This document shows, in pieces, positions 1 through 10,801 of a DNA stretch of 64,000 bases (positions within the stretch are counted from its first letter, which is position 1; every line of letters starts with the position of its first letter). Below the pieces are notes generated by a model that was given only the letters and a program-made list of their open reading frames with translations, had not been told where the DNA came from and searched no databases. Source of the stretch: Lonicera japonica (Eukaryota; Streptophyta; Magnoliopsida; Dipsacales; Caprifoliaceae); the NCBI GenBank assembly GCA_021464415.1, contig JAKCWG010000742.1, forward strand, positions 186,001 to 250,000, given 5' to 3'. A program made the translations under genes and the position numbers.

Positions 1-713
1 TCCTGCCAGTGAGGTTTAATGCATTAATTTTATGTTATTTAGTCCTGTCAGTAGGGTTTAATACATTGGCATCCGAGAGAGTCCAAAAATTATAAGTATA
101 TTTGGGCCTTGTCACCTGGAAAGCCTAACTGTATTCACTAGCCCATGAGGCATCACGAAGTTTAACCCAAGTCAGTGAGGGAATAATTGAGCCACTAGCC
201 TAGGTGATGCATTACGCTGAGGAGAGGATCCGTGGCTATGATGGTCCTGCTGACATAGTGTTACTACCGATATAGTAGTAATAACATGGAAATGACACTC
301 TTTTATTCGAGATAAGTATAGAGCCACATGTAAAGTGTTAAAGTAGTGTCCAAGTTTTTCCCATTTTAATTTTTTTACTATTTACCCTAATGGAGTATTT
401 GTAACCATAATTCTATACATATAAATATAATGGGAAAACCTTATTACAAGGTTCTGGAATTTTAGGAAAGTAATTCTAGAGAGAGAAAACTAGTAGCTTA
501 CTTTTATTATTCTCTAAGTTACTACCTTTGAGCAATATATATATACAAACACATATAAAAGAGGACATAATACTGGAATAACATAAACGCTGTCGGGCTA
601 ACCTAACTACAGCCCAAATCTTAGTCTCATCCACTTTATATTTATCTTAGTTTTATTGAATTGTGCTTAACTTATATCATCAATAGGGAGACTTAAATTT
701 TTTGGCACTTACA
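1..713 (+). repeat. 5' LTR, left end outside window
   Basis: The segment ends in ...GGCACTTACA just before a primer-binding site. It holds two near-identical short blocks starting CCTGCCAGTGAGGTTTAAT (position 2) and CCTGTCAGTAGGGTTTAAT (about 45), a motif frequent in plant Ty3/gypsy LTRs. A TATA-like run lies near 535-545. No ORF is present. The end at 713 is set by the primer site; the true start is upstream of the window. Confidence 0.65.
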
Positions 714-735
714 ATTGGCGCCGTCTGGAGGAATC
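714..735 (+). promoter_or_regulatory. tRNA primer-binding site of the gypsy element
   Basis: ATTGGCGCCGTCTGGAGGAA directly follows the LTR end. TGGCGCCGTCTG is the usual minus-strand primer site of a large group of plant Ty3/gypsy elements. It fixes the LTR boundary at about 713. Confidence 0.65.
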
Positions 736-809
736 CATTGTTCAAGCACTTTTCAGTCCTTTTTGTTCTTTTTAGATTCATATAACACATTTCCTTCATC
801 ATCCAAACC

Positions 810-2035
810 ATGGTTCAGACACGCAGTAGACTAAAAGACCCCCAACCTTCATATACCATCCCACCGGATGGTGGGGATGGATGCATTCCCTTTACCTCCA
901 TTAAATTCTACTATGACATCAGCCTTAGACAACGGCAAATTTAATAGCAATTATACTGCCAAAAGTGCGGGAGATTCTCAAAGTGAGCTCATGAAGCTTA
1001 AAGTGAAAAATTAGGCCCTCATGCACCTCCTCGAAGAGGAGATTAAGAAATAAACTTCCAATCAATTGAAAACTACTTCTAAAGCATCTTCTGCTTAAAG
1101 AGTGGACCCACAAATTGTAATTTAACTAGCTCCCGTAAATCCTGAAGGTTGTGTAGCTCAAAAAGTTAAGACCGTCTAGAAATAAATCCCATAGAGACAC
1201 AAGTGGAATCAGTACAGGAAATGCTAATTTTTTTTAATAGGCTTATTGAAAAAAATGGACGCCTAAAAACATGGGTATAAAATAATCTTCACAAGCTAAT
1301 TGATTCCACTATTGATGGAAAAGCAATTACTCACACCCAAGGGACTTGGCCAAAAAGTCCTTAGGGGAATATAATGGGTCTCCATTCACTAAGAAGATAA
1401 CATAAACACTTCGTCGAAGAAGTTTTCAACGCCAAAGTTTAATATCTACAATGGCCGAACAAACCCGACTGACCACGTGAGATACTACCGTCAGGTCATG
1501 GCTTATTAAATATCTAACAATGTTGTCATGTGTCGTATGTACCCAGAAAGTTTAGGTGAAATGGCATTGAGATGGTTTACCCGGCTGCTTGCTGTGACAA
1601 ATAGATATTTTTAGGGAGTCGGCTGAGCATTTCATGGCCAGATTCATAACAAACAGCAGTATCATCAAGGGCCCTAAGGCCTTGATGAATATGAGAAAGA
1701 AAAATGGAAAAACTCTACAGGAATATTCTTTGATGTACTAGGAAGTATACCAATAAATTGAGGATTGCAACCTCAAGTTTGCCCTCAACACAATTAAATG
1801 CGTTTTGCCTCGAGATTACAATGATATTTATAAATCCCTCACCAGAATCCCTCCTTATACCTTTGATGAACTTTTATCTCGAATAAATTAGTGTGCTCGT
1901 ATGGAGGATGATGATATAGCAGCCAACGTGGGGGATGAGAGAAGAGGGGGATCTAATAAGTTTGATAGTTCGAAGAGGAAAAGGAATGAAGAAGGAGCAA
2001 CTGATAAACCCAAATCCTCTCAGTCAGAATAGGCC
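810..2035 (+). pseudogene. gag of the degenerate gypsy element
   Basis: The start is ATG at 810 (MVQTRSRLKDPQPSY), followed soon by stops. Around 1,440-1,900 the capsid-type retrotransposon gag domain is readable in pieces: NGRTNPTDHVRYYRQVMAY, then CRMYPESLGEMALRWFTRL, then an equivalent of the block that in relatives reads FVINTKVPKG. Reading requires changing frame several times, and TAG/TAA codons interrupt it. About 2,040-2,440 was probably the gag-protease linker, with basic and Lys-rich remnants. The family assignment is firm; the gene is non-functional. Confidence 0.7.
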
Positions 2036-2439
2036 CCATCAACAAAACAATGAAGTTTATTGTTATGAACATTGACTCCCTATACAATGATATTCTCGGC
2101 CAAAGTTAGCTAACCCAGATGAGGCTGTTGCCTCCCTCTATCACCAAAAGCTCAATTTCCCATCAAACTATAGCATTATGGAAATCAGAGGAAAACGAGA
2201 GAATGCACACTACTATTTTGTGTTAGCTGCCTATAGTGTTTTGCTGAGCAACACCCAACTAAATTGGATGAGAGACTTCAGGTTGGGGGCAAGGGGGAAA
2301 AGTCTGACCAGATAAAGCAAGGAAAAAGAAAAAAAAGGTGCAACTGATAAACCCGAATCCTCTCAACCGAAAGGGAAGGTAAAAAAAGTGTATCAATCAC
2401 AGAATGACTGTCCTATTGATGGTAGGGCACTAGGGTGCC

Positions 2440-3605
2440 TAGAAGAGAAGGTCTTTAAAGTCTTAATTCAAGTCCCTGTAGTTCAGGAAACCAAGCCAAT
2501 GAGAGGTTCTTCTTGGTTAGTAGTTTACTTAGTAAGGAGGAAAGATAGAAGATGACCCAAATTTTGAGAGAAAACATCGATGTGTTTGCATGGAAATCTT
2601 ATGACATGCCTGACATAGACGCCGAGGTAATGCACCATTGGCTCCAAATTGATCTAAGTTTCAGGCCAATTACGCAAAAATCCAAGAGAGCAACTTTTGA
2701 GAAAGCCTAAGCAGTGGAATATGAGGTACATAAATTGCTAAAAGGTGGGATCATAGGAGAAGCCGAATTTCCTGAATGGATTTTCAATGCAGTTGTAGTG
2801 AGGAAGAAAAATGATAATTGGAGAGTTTGTGTGGATTTTACTAATCTAAGCAAAACTTGTCCTAAAGTAAGTTTTCCACTACTAAGAATTGACCAACCAG
2901 TGGATTCGGCTGTTGGACATGAAAGAATGAGTTTTTTTAGATGCATACTCAGGTTACCATCAGATCCTTATATTCAGTCCTGATCAAGAGAGCACAGCAT
3001 TGATCACCACTGTGGGCTTGTATTGCTACAAAGCCATGCCATTATGCTTGAAGAATCTTGGGGCAACTTATTAACACCTAGTTATTTAGATGTTTAGAGA
3101 TGAAATTAGTAAATATATGAGCAATAAATGAATTAACCACATTTTTTACCTTAGCAAGACATTTCGGATCCTTCGACACTATAAAATAAAACTCAACGCG
3201 GCAAAAACACTTTTAGAGTAAGTTCAGGGAATATTTGGGCTTTATGGTGAACAATAAAGGAATAGTGGCAAACCCAGAAAATATACAAGTCTTGTAAGAC
3301 TTAAGAAGGCTGTCAAACCTAAAGGAATTACATAAGCTAACATGTATCGTTCAGCCCTATACAAGTTCATTTTCAAGTGTTCAGATAGCTAACAACCTTT
3401 CTTCGAGGCATTAAAAAATATCAAGTTTTCCTTTGGGATAGGGAGTGTGACAAAGCTCTGGCCAATTTAAATAAGTATCTTAGCAGCCTACCCCTAACCT
3501 CAATCCATGAACCCCACGATAGCTCTATGCATACCTTTCATCTTTGGCAAAAACAGTAAGTATAGCTCTGATCAGAGAAAATAATGGAGTGCAAAGGCCA
3601 GTTAA
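2440..3605 (+). pseudogene. pol fragment: reverse transcriptase and start of RNase H
   Basis: The longest open piece is 2,714-2,983. It begins EYEVHKLLKGGIIGEAEFPE and continues with WRVCVDFTNLSKTCP and PLLRIDQPVDS, which are RT fingers/palm blocks of plant Ty3/gypsy elements. Just upstream (2,550-2,710) comes DVFAWKSYDMPDI in the same frame, separated by one stop. Downstream pieces match the thumb (GFMVNNKGIVANPENIQ, about 3,235) and the linker to RNase H. The YxDD region is scrambled by frameshifts near 2,940-3,060. Integrase is absent. Confidence 0.75.
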
Positions 3606-3943
3606 ATGATGAGAGAGAGAGAACTAATTATATTTATATACATATAAATAGAAGGGGTAAGGCATATAAAAAAGCTCGTGAATCCTAGATAACTAATGAG
3701 ATAGAGAGAGATAGAGAAACAACTAAGCTCGTAGCTTGTAACTCACTGATTCATTGGTTTGAGCAAATATAACAATACACACACACTCATGATAGACGTA
3801 CTGTTAGTCCAATCACCAATTTAGCCAGAGGACCATCCTTGCAACCAAAAATTCGGTCTACTTCATTTCTTTTTTGTTTCATTTATACTTAAACTGTGAT
3901 TGATTCATTCTAATAAGGGGATCCAAATTTTTTTGCACCCTCA
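3606..3943 (+). repeat. 3' LTR-like end of the gypsy element
   Basis: The segment resembles the last third of the 5' LTR in layout: an AG-rich stretch, a run around TTGAGCAAATATA, then GGGGATCCAAATTTTTTTGC, which parallels GGGAGACTTAAATTTTTTGG before 713. It ends near ...GCACCCTCA. Similarity is partial, so it may be a truncated or recombined LTR. Confidence 0.45.
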
Positions 3944-5447
3944 AGATCTTTGATACTCTAATATGATCTTTAGTTATAGGTTTCTTATACTATTAGAGAC
4001 ATTTTATCAATATTTATAATAAAATTTTATGTGTTAGAAATTTATTTAAAACGGTAAAAATCATGGCCTCTTAGATGTGGATGGCCTTTAACAAGTGGGC
4101 CGGACTTTGACTGTTTTTTATTCTTTGCCATGACAATACTATATTTTTTATTTTTGGACCAATCGAATTATACTTTTTTATTGAGGGTAGTGAGTTTTGG
4201 ATGACTTGATTTTACGCAAATATATTATCATACTTGGTTTCCCCATATATGTTCGATACCTTTTTAGGCAACCACATTATTTACAACTAAAATTTTGTTA
4301 GAAAATACTCATGCGGTTCATATACATATACACAAAGTAGTATCATAATCAAAATTTGAAGTTCAATATTAAATTTATAAATTTAACCAGTGAAAGTTGA
4401 TATTAAACACTGGATTTTTAAGTGTATTGAGTGTTTTGATAATTTTCGATATGTCTTTCATTCTTTAAATAAGAATAAAATTTTAAAGATATTTTCAATT
4501 AATTTTAGTTCTTGATTAATCGGGATAGTTTTAAATTTAAAAGATGAAGTGAATATTACGACTGAAAATATGTGAGCGATCAAGACCACCTAGCAATATC
4601 AGTATAAAAACCTATTGAAAATGAAAATAAATCTGTAATTTTTAAGTATCAAAATCTTTGTATTATGGTATTATCAAATTTGGTATTTTTGTGTAGCTAC
4701 TAAAATATATTATCATACTGTTGGTATTGTATATAATTGATAATTTTGGATTAGGTGTTTTCAGTTTTATTGGTTGATGTTTTTGCTATTACATTTTTTT
4801 TAATATTTTCGGTATGTAAATAAGTATTTTTTTTTATGTGAATATATATCCCCAAAAGCCAACTAAACCAAAAAAAATTCAATGTTTTCCGTACATAAAC
4901 ATTTGATACCAAAGCCGTAATTTTTTATTTTAAATTAATTTGATCAGTTTTGATAATGCTTTACAATAAGAGAGAAGGAAAATCAAAAAATAAACCAAAG
5001 AAAACATTCGATATAGCCTCAAAAATCCAATTTTGGGTGGGCCTAGTTTTATTTTAAAGCCCGACCAACAACTTTCCCTTTGCAGTTTGGACTTCCCATT
5101 TAATTTATTCTGTTTTTTTTAATAGATAAATTATATCGTCAAACTAATATTTTTTTTTATCAAAACATATTATTCTTTTGAAAAATTGTGTTGTAAATTT
5201 TTAAAATTGTACATTACTTTGGTAAAAAGGTAATAATTTAGCACTTCACAAGAATACTATAACACTCCCAAATCATCATGAGTGACACTATATATAAATT
5301 TTTTGGGATAATTTTTTGTCACTAAAAATGATTTTAGAGTTCTAATATCATTACCCTTAGTAATAATGTCACCCTTTTTTATTCCTAAAATAACAATTTA
5401 GGTAGTCGTTTGATTATCTAAATTTGTATCACATATATAATATTAGT
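3944..5447. other. AT-rich non-coding stretch
   Basis: No ORF, RNA gene or clear repeat boundary is seen. The segment is AT-rich with poly-T and poly-A runs and a few copies of a TTGATA/TTTTGGTAT-type motif. It is probably old, eroded transposon DNA. Confidence 0.5.
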
Positions 5448-5450
5448 TAA

Positions 5451-6347
5451 GGGGGGTGTATTCAATTCAGATTTTAAAAGATTGTAACTGACTTTTTAAA
5501 ATCCGTGGATTCTGTTAAGTCTATGGATTGTTTTAAGTCCTTAGAGAATCTGACGGATTTTAATGCATGGATTCTTTTAAATTTCTGCAGATTTTAATAA
5601 GTCTGTGGATTTCTGTAGATTTTAATAAGTTCATCAAAAAAATAAAAAATAAAAAGACAAAAGACAAACAATAAAATTAATTAATTATGAGTTTAAAGTA
5701 ACATTATCCAAAATGTAAAGACAATTAACGAAATACATTATAAAAATTCATACTGCACCCACAAAATTAGACTTCTCACCCCACTAGTACTTTTTTTAAT
5801 GAAATTGACATGAATTGTTTTTAAAAAATTGAACTATAATTAGTGGTTTAACCATTTGAAATTATGTTAATGCGTGATAATCAAATTAGTAAAAGAGAGA
5901 ATAAAGACTTTATAGGGACGAATAAAAAATTATAATGCGTTCATCACATAATAAGAAATTTGGATTTTGAGAGAGAGGGGGACGGGGAAGGGGAGAGAGA
6001 GAGAGAGAATGTTGAGTAAAGTTCTTAAATGAATTAGAAATCCATCTAAAATCTTTGGGTAAGTGAGAAGATTTCAAGATAAATTTTTATGTATAAAAAA
6101 GGCTTTACAATCCACCAAAATCTACCACTAATTAAAATCCTACTAAGTCATTAGACTTTTGAATACCATAAGATTTAGGTGGATTTTTTAAAATCTTAAT
6201 TGAATACATCATGATTTTAAAAGACTTTTTAAAATCTCAATTGAATACATCATGATTTTAAAAGACTTTTTAAAATCTCAATTGAATACCCATGAACTTT
6301 AAAAGTCCATAAAAATCCTATAGATTCTAAATCCAATGCACCCCCCC
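5451..6347. mobile_element. MITE with TTA/TAA-type target duplication (Tourist/PIF-Harbinger-like)
   Basis: The left end is GGGGGGTGTATTCAATTCAG. The right end, reverse-complemented, is GGGGGGGTGCATTGGATTTA. TAA flanks both ends (5,448-5,450 and 6,348-6,350), the 3-bp target site typical of Tourist/PIF-Harbinger elements. The interior has no transposase ORF. Repeats of GATTTTAAAAGACTTTTTAA lie near the right end, and a GA microsatellite lies at about 5,985-6,007. The superfamily is inferred from terminal structure alone. Confidence 0.6.
6211..6292. repeat. 41-bp tandem repeat inside the MITE
   Basis: Two near-identical 41-bp units start at 6,211 and 6,252 with ATGATTTTAAAAGACTTTTT, followed by a decayed third copy. 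They are subterminal repeats of the surrounding MITE. Confidence 0.75.
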
Positions 6348-6383
6348 TAAGTTACCATTCAAACAATTTTTCAAAAAACTTAA

Positions 6384-7219
6384 GGCTTTGTTTGGATGAG
6401 GGCAATTAGGAATGTGAGTCGTTTTTTTATTCCAAGTAATGAGATACCCATCATATAGATTAAAAGAGAATCCTAATTTAGAGAGTTTGGTTAGTTTGAG
6501 GGATATTGCTTTAGGAATCCTAGTTCAACAAAAATATTTTTATATTGTCAGTATTTCATTTTTTAAAAGAAAGAGTATAGTTTTTATCATATAGGAGTAA
6601 TTCGTCATTTTATAATTTTTATATTTTATGATATTATATAAAATAAACTGATAATTGTTGTAAAAAACATATTTTTTTAATAAAATTTTAATTATTTTCA
6701 AAAATTTCTATATTTGGTTGAAAATTCACAATATTTATATTGTTAAAACTACTATTTTTTGCTTTTAATAAGAAATTATTTAGTTTTTATCACATGAAAT
6801 AATTCTTTGTTTTATATATTTTTTAAAATTATTTGGTATCATATAAAGTCAAATAGAATAAAAAAGGTTAATAATTATTTATGTCAAAAAATATTATTCT
6901 ATATATACATATATTGTAATAGCACAAAATGGTGAAATGGTGAAAAGAATGAAATATATACATATATTGTAATAGCACAAAATGGTGAAAAAAATAATAA
7001 TATAGGAGAATTAATCCAATAAAAAGTTGATGAGAATCAAAACATTACGTTATATATTGGTTATATTCAAATACGTAACAACGTTGAGAATCGATATCCA
7101 GTTATAATGAAATTACTCAATCTTAAATTATAGTAACTTAACAACTAAACGCATGAATGAGATAGATTATAAATGAAATACCCAATCCCATCTTTGATTA
7201 TGTCCAACTAAACAAGGCT
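6384..7219. mobile_element. Second MITE with TTA/TAA-type target duplication
   Basis: The left terminus is AGGCTTTGTTTGGATGAGGG. The right terminus, reverse-complemented, is AGCCTTGTTTAGTTGGAC. TAA flanks both sides (6,381-6,383 and 7,220-7,222), with an ambiguity of one base. The GGCTTTGTTTGG-type end is common in plant Tourist-like MITEs. No coding capacity is seen. It lies only 34 bp from the preceding MITE. Confidence 0.55.
6901..6990. repeat. 53-bp tandem duplication inside the second MITE
   Basis: ATATATACATATATTGTAAT followed by AGCACAAAATGGTGAAA occurs at 6,901 and again at 6,954. It is a local duplication within the MITE. Confidence 0.75.
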
Positions 7220-8536
7220 TAATTGTATAATGTAGGTAATGAGATTTCAACTGTTAATGTTTTTAAAGTGCAGTATTCTAAACTTTATATGAAACCGCTT
7301 AGTAATATTTTTAGAGTAAATCATAGCAAATTCTGTTGTCCTATTTGATATTGGCACCTTAGATAAGATATAACTCTAAGCAATCGATTTAAATTAATCT
7401 TCTATCATCCCAATACGAAAATGTGAATAGTCACGACTAAAGATAAATGAATTGAGAAGATTACCTAGCTACGTATAAAAACTTATTGACCAGTAATATC
7501 TCATTTATAAGTATTAAAATCATTTTTGTTTATTATATTAGTTTAATTTGGTATTTTTGTTAAAAAATATTCGATAATATTTGATAAGGTATTACTCTTA
7601 GCACTCTAAAAAGATTTTCTAACACTCCAATATGAGTTTTAGTAGCATTTTTTCTTATACTTTTAGGAACACTTTATTTGTATTTGAGTCAGTCTTTAAA
7701 TTTTATTTATTCTTTGCCCTTCTACAAGTTAGATGGTATATAACTTTTATTTATTCTTTGTGGTGAAAACTAATTATATTTTTTTTGTCTTTTTTTTTTG
7801 TGAGGGTCACTTGACTTGATTGACTTTACATAAATATATTTTTATACTTTGCCTCCTTTAGCTCCCCGCATCTTCACTAACTTTTGTAGGCGATTCCATT
7901 GTTAGGAGATCTAGCATTTTACAGTTCAACGCACTACTTGTCATGGTGTAAGGCGATTCCATTGTTAGGAGATCTAACATTTTACAGTTCAACACGCAAC
8001 TTGTCATGGTGTAAGCTGACACTGTAACAAATATGAGCGGTGTTTCTATTTGTTACAATTATTTTCTGTGAGAATAATTTTAATATATATAGGCCTATTT
8101 GCTATGTCATTTTTCCACCGTTTTACCATGGCAAACTTATCTTAAATTTTATTGCTACATTTAATTGACAACGCTCCCCCAAAGGAAAAAGAAATATTAA
8201 TTATATCTTTGAGCTCTTATTTTAACACCCACCAAATAAAATTCTTGAAATACCTTTGTGCACATATATCCATCGTACATGCATGCCTTCTGTCTGCAAC
8301 AAAGAGGTTTGGAATAAAATAAAGACACAAAAAGAAAAAGTGGTCTAAGAAAAAGTGGTCTTGTTTTAATCTTTAATTAAGAAGTATATATATATATATA
8401 TATGAGAGTTGCTACTCGCAAAGGTTAAGATTCTGCTATACAAAAACACGGACATATAGCAATTAATAAAATATTACAAATTATTTAATGTGTATAGTAA
8501 CTATATAATATTTATTTATATATATATATAAATTTA
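7220..8536. other. AT-rich upstream region of the ankyrin pseudogene
   Basis: No ORF of note. The segment contains the 63-bp tandem duplication at 7,889-8,014 and TA microsatellites (8,387-8,402 and 8,519-8,530). The second TA run sits directly before the ankyrin start codon and could have been its TATA region, though this cannot be shown from sequence. Confidence 0.45.
7889..8014. repeat. 63-bp tandem duplication
   Basis: Two copies begin GGCGATTCCATTGTTAGGAG at 7,889 and 7,952. They differ at only a few positions (CTAGC/CTAAC and CGCACTAC/CACGCAAC), so the duplication is young compared with the surrounding decay. Confidence 0.85.
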
Positions 8537-8558
8537 ATGGATCCTACGTTGTATATAT

Positions 8559-8566
8559 AGTGCTGC
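8559..8566. repeat. Left 8-bp target-site duplication of the hAT MITE
   Basis: AGTGCTGC, identical to 9,080-9,087. Joining the two flanks at one copy recovers the continuous ankyrin exon sequence ...AGTGCTGCAACTACCGG. Confidence 0.9.
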
Positions 8567-9079
8567 CAGTGGCGGAGCCAGGAATCATTTTCAGGGGGGG
8601 CCAAAAAAAATTTAAGCCAAATCAAATTCAATAATTATATTTACAGACCAATTTTTTACTAAAATACTGGTCCATTCTATTTTGATATTTCGAAAAAGTT
8701 AGAAATGATATACTAAAATTAATTATATATTTTGAAATATCTTTTAATTTATAATCCAAAAAAAAATGGAAACTGTATTTCAGAAAAACAAAAGTAGTAA
8801 AAAACGGCTGGCTGAATGAGAAAAAGAAGAGAAGTGAAAACTTAAAATATTACAAACTTAAACCGTGAACTTATAACGCTAATTGCACAAAGCCCCCCGC
8901 GCCCAAAACATAGCCTGCTTAACAGATATTACATCCCTTGACCCTAAACTTCTCAACTAATCACACAATGGCCCCTCAACTTTCCCTTCCCACACATAGA
9001 CCCCTGTACTCTCTAAAAATTTCCAAGAAGTCCAAATGGGGCCATGGCCCCACCTGGCCCCCACGTGGCTCCGCCCCTG
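8567..9079. mobile_element. Non-autonomous hAT-type MITE inside ankyrin exon 1
   Basis: The left terminus is CAGTGGCGGAGCCAGGA. The right terminus, reverse-complemented, is CAGGGGCGGAGCCACGTG. Both are flanked by the identical 8-bp duplication AGTGCTGC. An 8-bp duplication with a CAGnGGCGGA terminus is the hAT signature. The length is 513 bp with no transposase. A weak ORF over its right half (8,938-9,144) is incidental. Confidence 0.9.
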
Positions 9080-9087
9080 AGTGCTGC
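9080..9087. repeat. Right 8-bp target-site duplication of the hAT MITE
   Basis: AGTGCTGC, identical to 8,559-8,566. Its second to eighth bases are ankyrin coding sequence (codons for S-A-A). Confidence 0.9.
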
Positions 9088-9561
9088 AACTACCGGCACG
9101 AATCTAGACTTACTCAATCAATTCAAGAACAAACTTGGGGGTGAGAGAACTGAAAGCAAAAACACAGTGCATCACTTGGCCTCCCAATTTGGCCATCTTG
9201 AAACTGTGAAACGCATTCTCTCTCTTAATCAATAGTTATTACTCGAAAGCAATGAAAAAGACGAGTATGTGCTTCACCTGGCGTCGAGGGGCGGGCACTC
9301 GTCTATAGTGCGAGAGCTTATCAACCGTGCAAAAGAAATGCCTCCTGCTCCTGGAGACATTGAAAAAGGCTGCATTCACAGAGTGGAACGGGTCAAGGAT
9401 AAGATCATGAAGTCTGAAACTTTTACCGAAGGATACACGTCATTACACAAGGCCGTGCTATCTCGTCACGTTGCATGTTGTTAAAATATTAATTGACGAA
9501 GATCCAAAATTCTCGTATACTCCCATCTACCTCAAGAACATTTCAAAGACTCCACTTTACT

Positions 9562-9645
9562 CACTACAAGAAACATAACATTTGTCGGCGTGTTACTTGA
9601 AACGCGTCGCAAAAGATCATCTATACTGACGCTTTATACCCACAC
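9562..9645 (+). mobile_element. CACTA-like terminal fragment inside ankyrin exon 1
   Basis: CACTACAAGAAACATAACAT begins exactly where the ankyrin sequence KTPLY breaks off. CACTACAAGAAA is the canonical CACTA (En/Spm) terminus, and GAAACGCGTCGCAAAAGAT resembles CACTA subterminal repeats. Ankyrin sequence resumes at about 9,650. No opposite terminus is visible, so this is a fragment or a badly deleted copy. The right boundary is approximate. Confidence 0.45.
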
Positions 9646-9735
9646 ACATGATATTAAAAAATTGTAAATCACCTGCTTACAGTGGTCCAAATCGTAAAAC
9701 AACTTTACATGGAGCTGTAATTTCCAACAGCAAAA

Positions 9736-10801
9736 GTATGTATTTTTCTCTTTTATTAACTTAAAAATTATTAGTTGTGTTACATATTTCATAACTGATA
9801 ATCGACCATATAGTTTAATTAATCTTAATAGTGAGGAGTGGAGTAAACAAAATATTTATATATATAGAGTCCAGATTTAGTATGGGCCAACCCATACGCA
9901 CCGTTTAGAGACGGTTTTATGTCACTAAAGTATTGGAGAGATATTATCAACAATGAAAAATTGTCACTAAAGGTTTTGTCCGTATGAAATGTTCCGCACC
10001 AAATCCTGGCTATTTATATATATAACTATTTTTGAATACCAGCAAACACTTATCACTGTACTATAAAGTCATTGATAAAGTTAAATTTAATCCCTATTTT
10101 TTTACACAAACCCAATTACAAAATATATATACTTCTTCTTCGTTTAGTGAAGGGATAGTTTTGATCAGCTGTGTAACTACATTTTTACCTAGTCTAAGAC
10201 AGCAAAATAGAATCCTCTTTTTATCCTTTAAAAGTAATGTGTATATATTATACGGACATTGGGCAAGGCCCTCTTGCCCCAGCCCTAAGACCATCTTCAC
10301 CGCAAGATCTGAAAAGCCCAGAGACATAAAAGTACAAAAACGTTGTTAAAAAGTTCAGTTCGAACTTAATTTGACATCCGACAAATTATTTAATTAGCCA
10401 GATAATTCAATGTATATCGTTTGATTCTGGCATGTGTTGGACGATATTTATTATATCATTATAAGTTATATTTTTTTTTATTTCATGTGGGATGATAGTG
10501 TTTGTCATCTCTAAAGTTCCATTATTATTTATCGTCGGAGATCAATTTTGTTGAATTTTTCTTTTTTTGGAGAGGCCTTAAACAATTTAGAAAATGTCAT
10601 CTTGAAGTGGGATGACATTCATTATATTGTCTAAACTCATTTTACTTTTTTTGCGGTGCACTTTTTTCCATGTTGATAGGGTAAATTTTTCTATTTAATT
10701 AGCCTATACTTTTACTCTATGTAATAGAGATGTGTGCCCCAAGTCCATCCCTATGATAACCTATCAAACCTTATTATACCAAATTTTTCCCTTTTATATA
10801 G
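9736..10801 (+). other. Intron 1 of the ankyrin pseudogene
   Basis: Bounded by GTATGT at 9,736 and ...TATATAG at 10,801. It contains the small palindromic MITE-like element at 9,867-10,011. ORFs at 10,032-10,349 on both strands overlap each other and show no domain; I regard them as chance. Confidence 0.75.
9867..10011. mobile_element. Small MITE-like inverted-repeat element in intron 1
   Basis: The left end GTCCAGATTTAGTATGGGCC and the right end, reverse-complemented GCCAGGATTTGGTGCGGAAC, are imperfect inverted repeats about 145 bp apart in TA-rich flanks. TA-rich flanks prevent a reliable target-duplication call, so the superfamily is unknown. Confidence 0.4.

Larger units (their letters stand above)
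1..3943 (+). mobile_element. Degenerate Ty3/gypsy LTR retrotransposon (integrase region deleted)
   Basis: The order is LTR, primer-binding site, gag, reverse transcriptase/RNase H and a second LTR-like end, all on the + strand. No integrase is visible: RNase H-like sequence near 3,400-3,600 runs straight into LTR-like sequence. Many stops and frameshifts interrupt gag and pol. The gag and RT wording is that of the plant Ty3/gypsy group with a TTGGCGCCGTCTG-type primer site. The left end lies outside the window, so target duplications cannot be tested. The two LTR-like parts are only loosely alike, which implies an old element or two relatives joined together. Confidence 0.8.
8537..9735 (+). 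other. Exon 1 of the ankyrin pseudogene (interrupted)
   Basis: ATG at 8,537 gives MDPTLY, the usual opening of this family (the second gene at 62,749 opens similarly and also reaches ...LYNAAITGN). The reading then meets TAG and the MITE. After the MITE the frame resumes as SAATTGTNLDLL from the target duplication at 9,080. The end is fixed by ...AACAGCAAAA|GTATGT at 9,735, the same place as the donor of the second gene at 63,330. Pieces after 9,562 (ILKNCKSPAYSGPNRK, about 9,650-9,700) resume after the CACTA-like insertion. Confidence 0.8.

Noticed and set aside
10032..10349. 105-codon + strand ORF (and 77-codon minus ORF) in intron 1 of the ankyrin pseudogene
   Set aside because: They overlap each other on opposite strands, show no domain, and sit in an intron defined by good splice sites.
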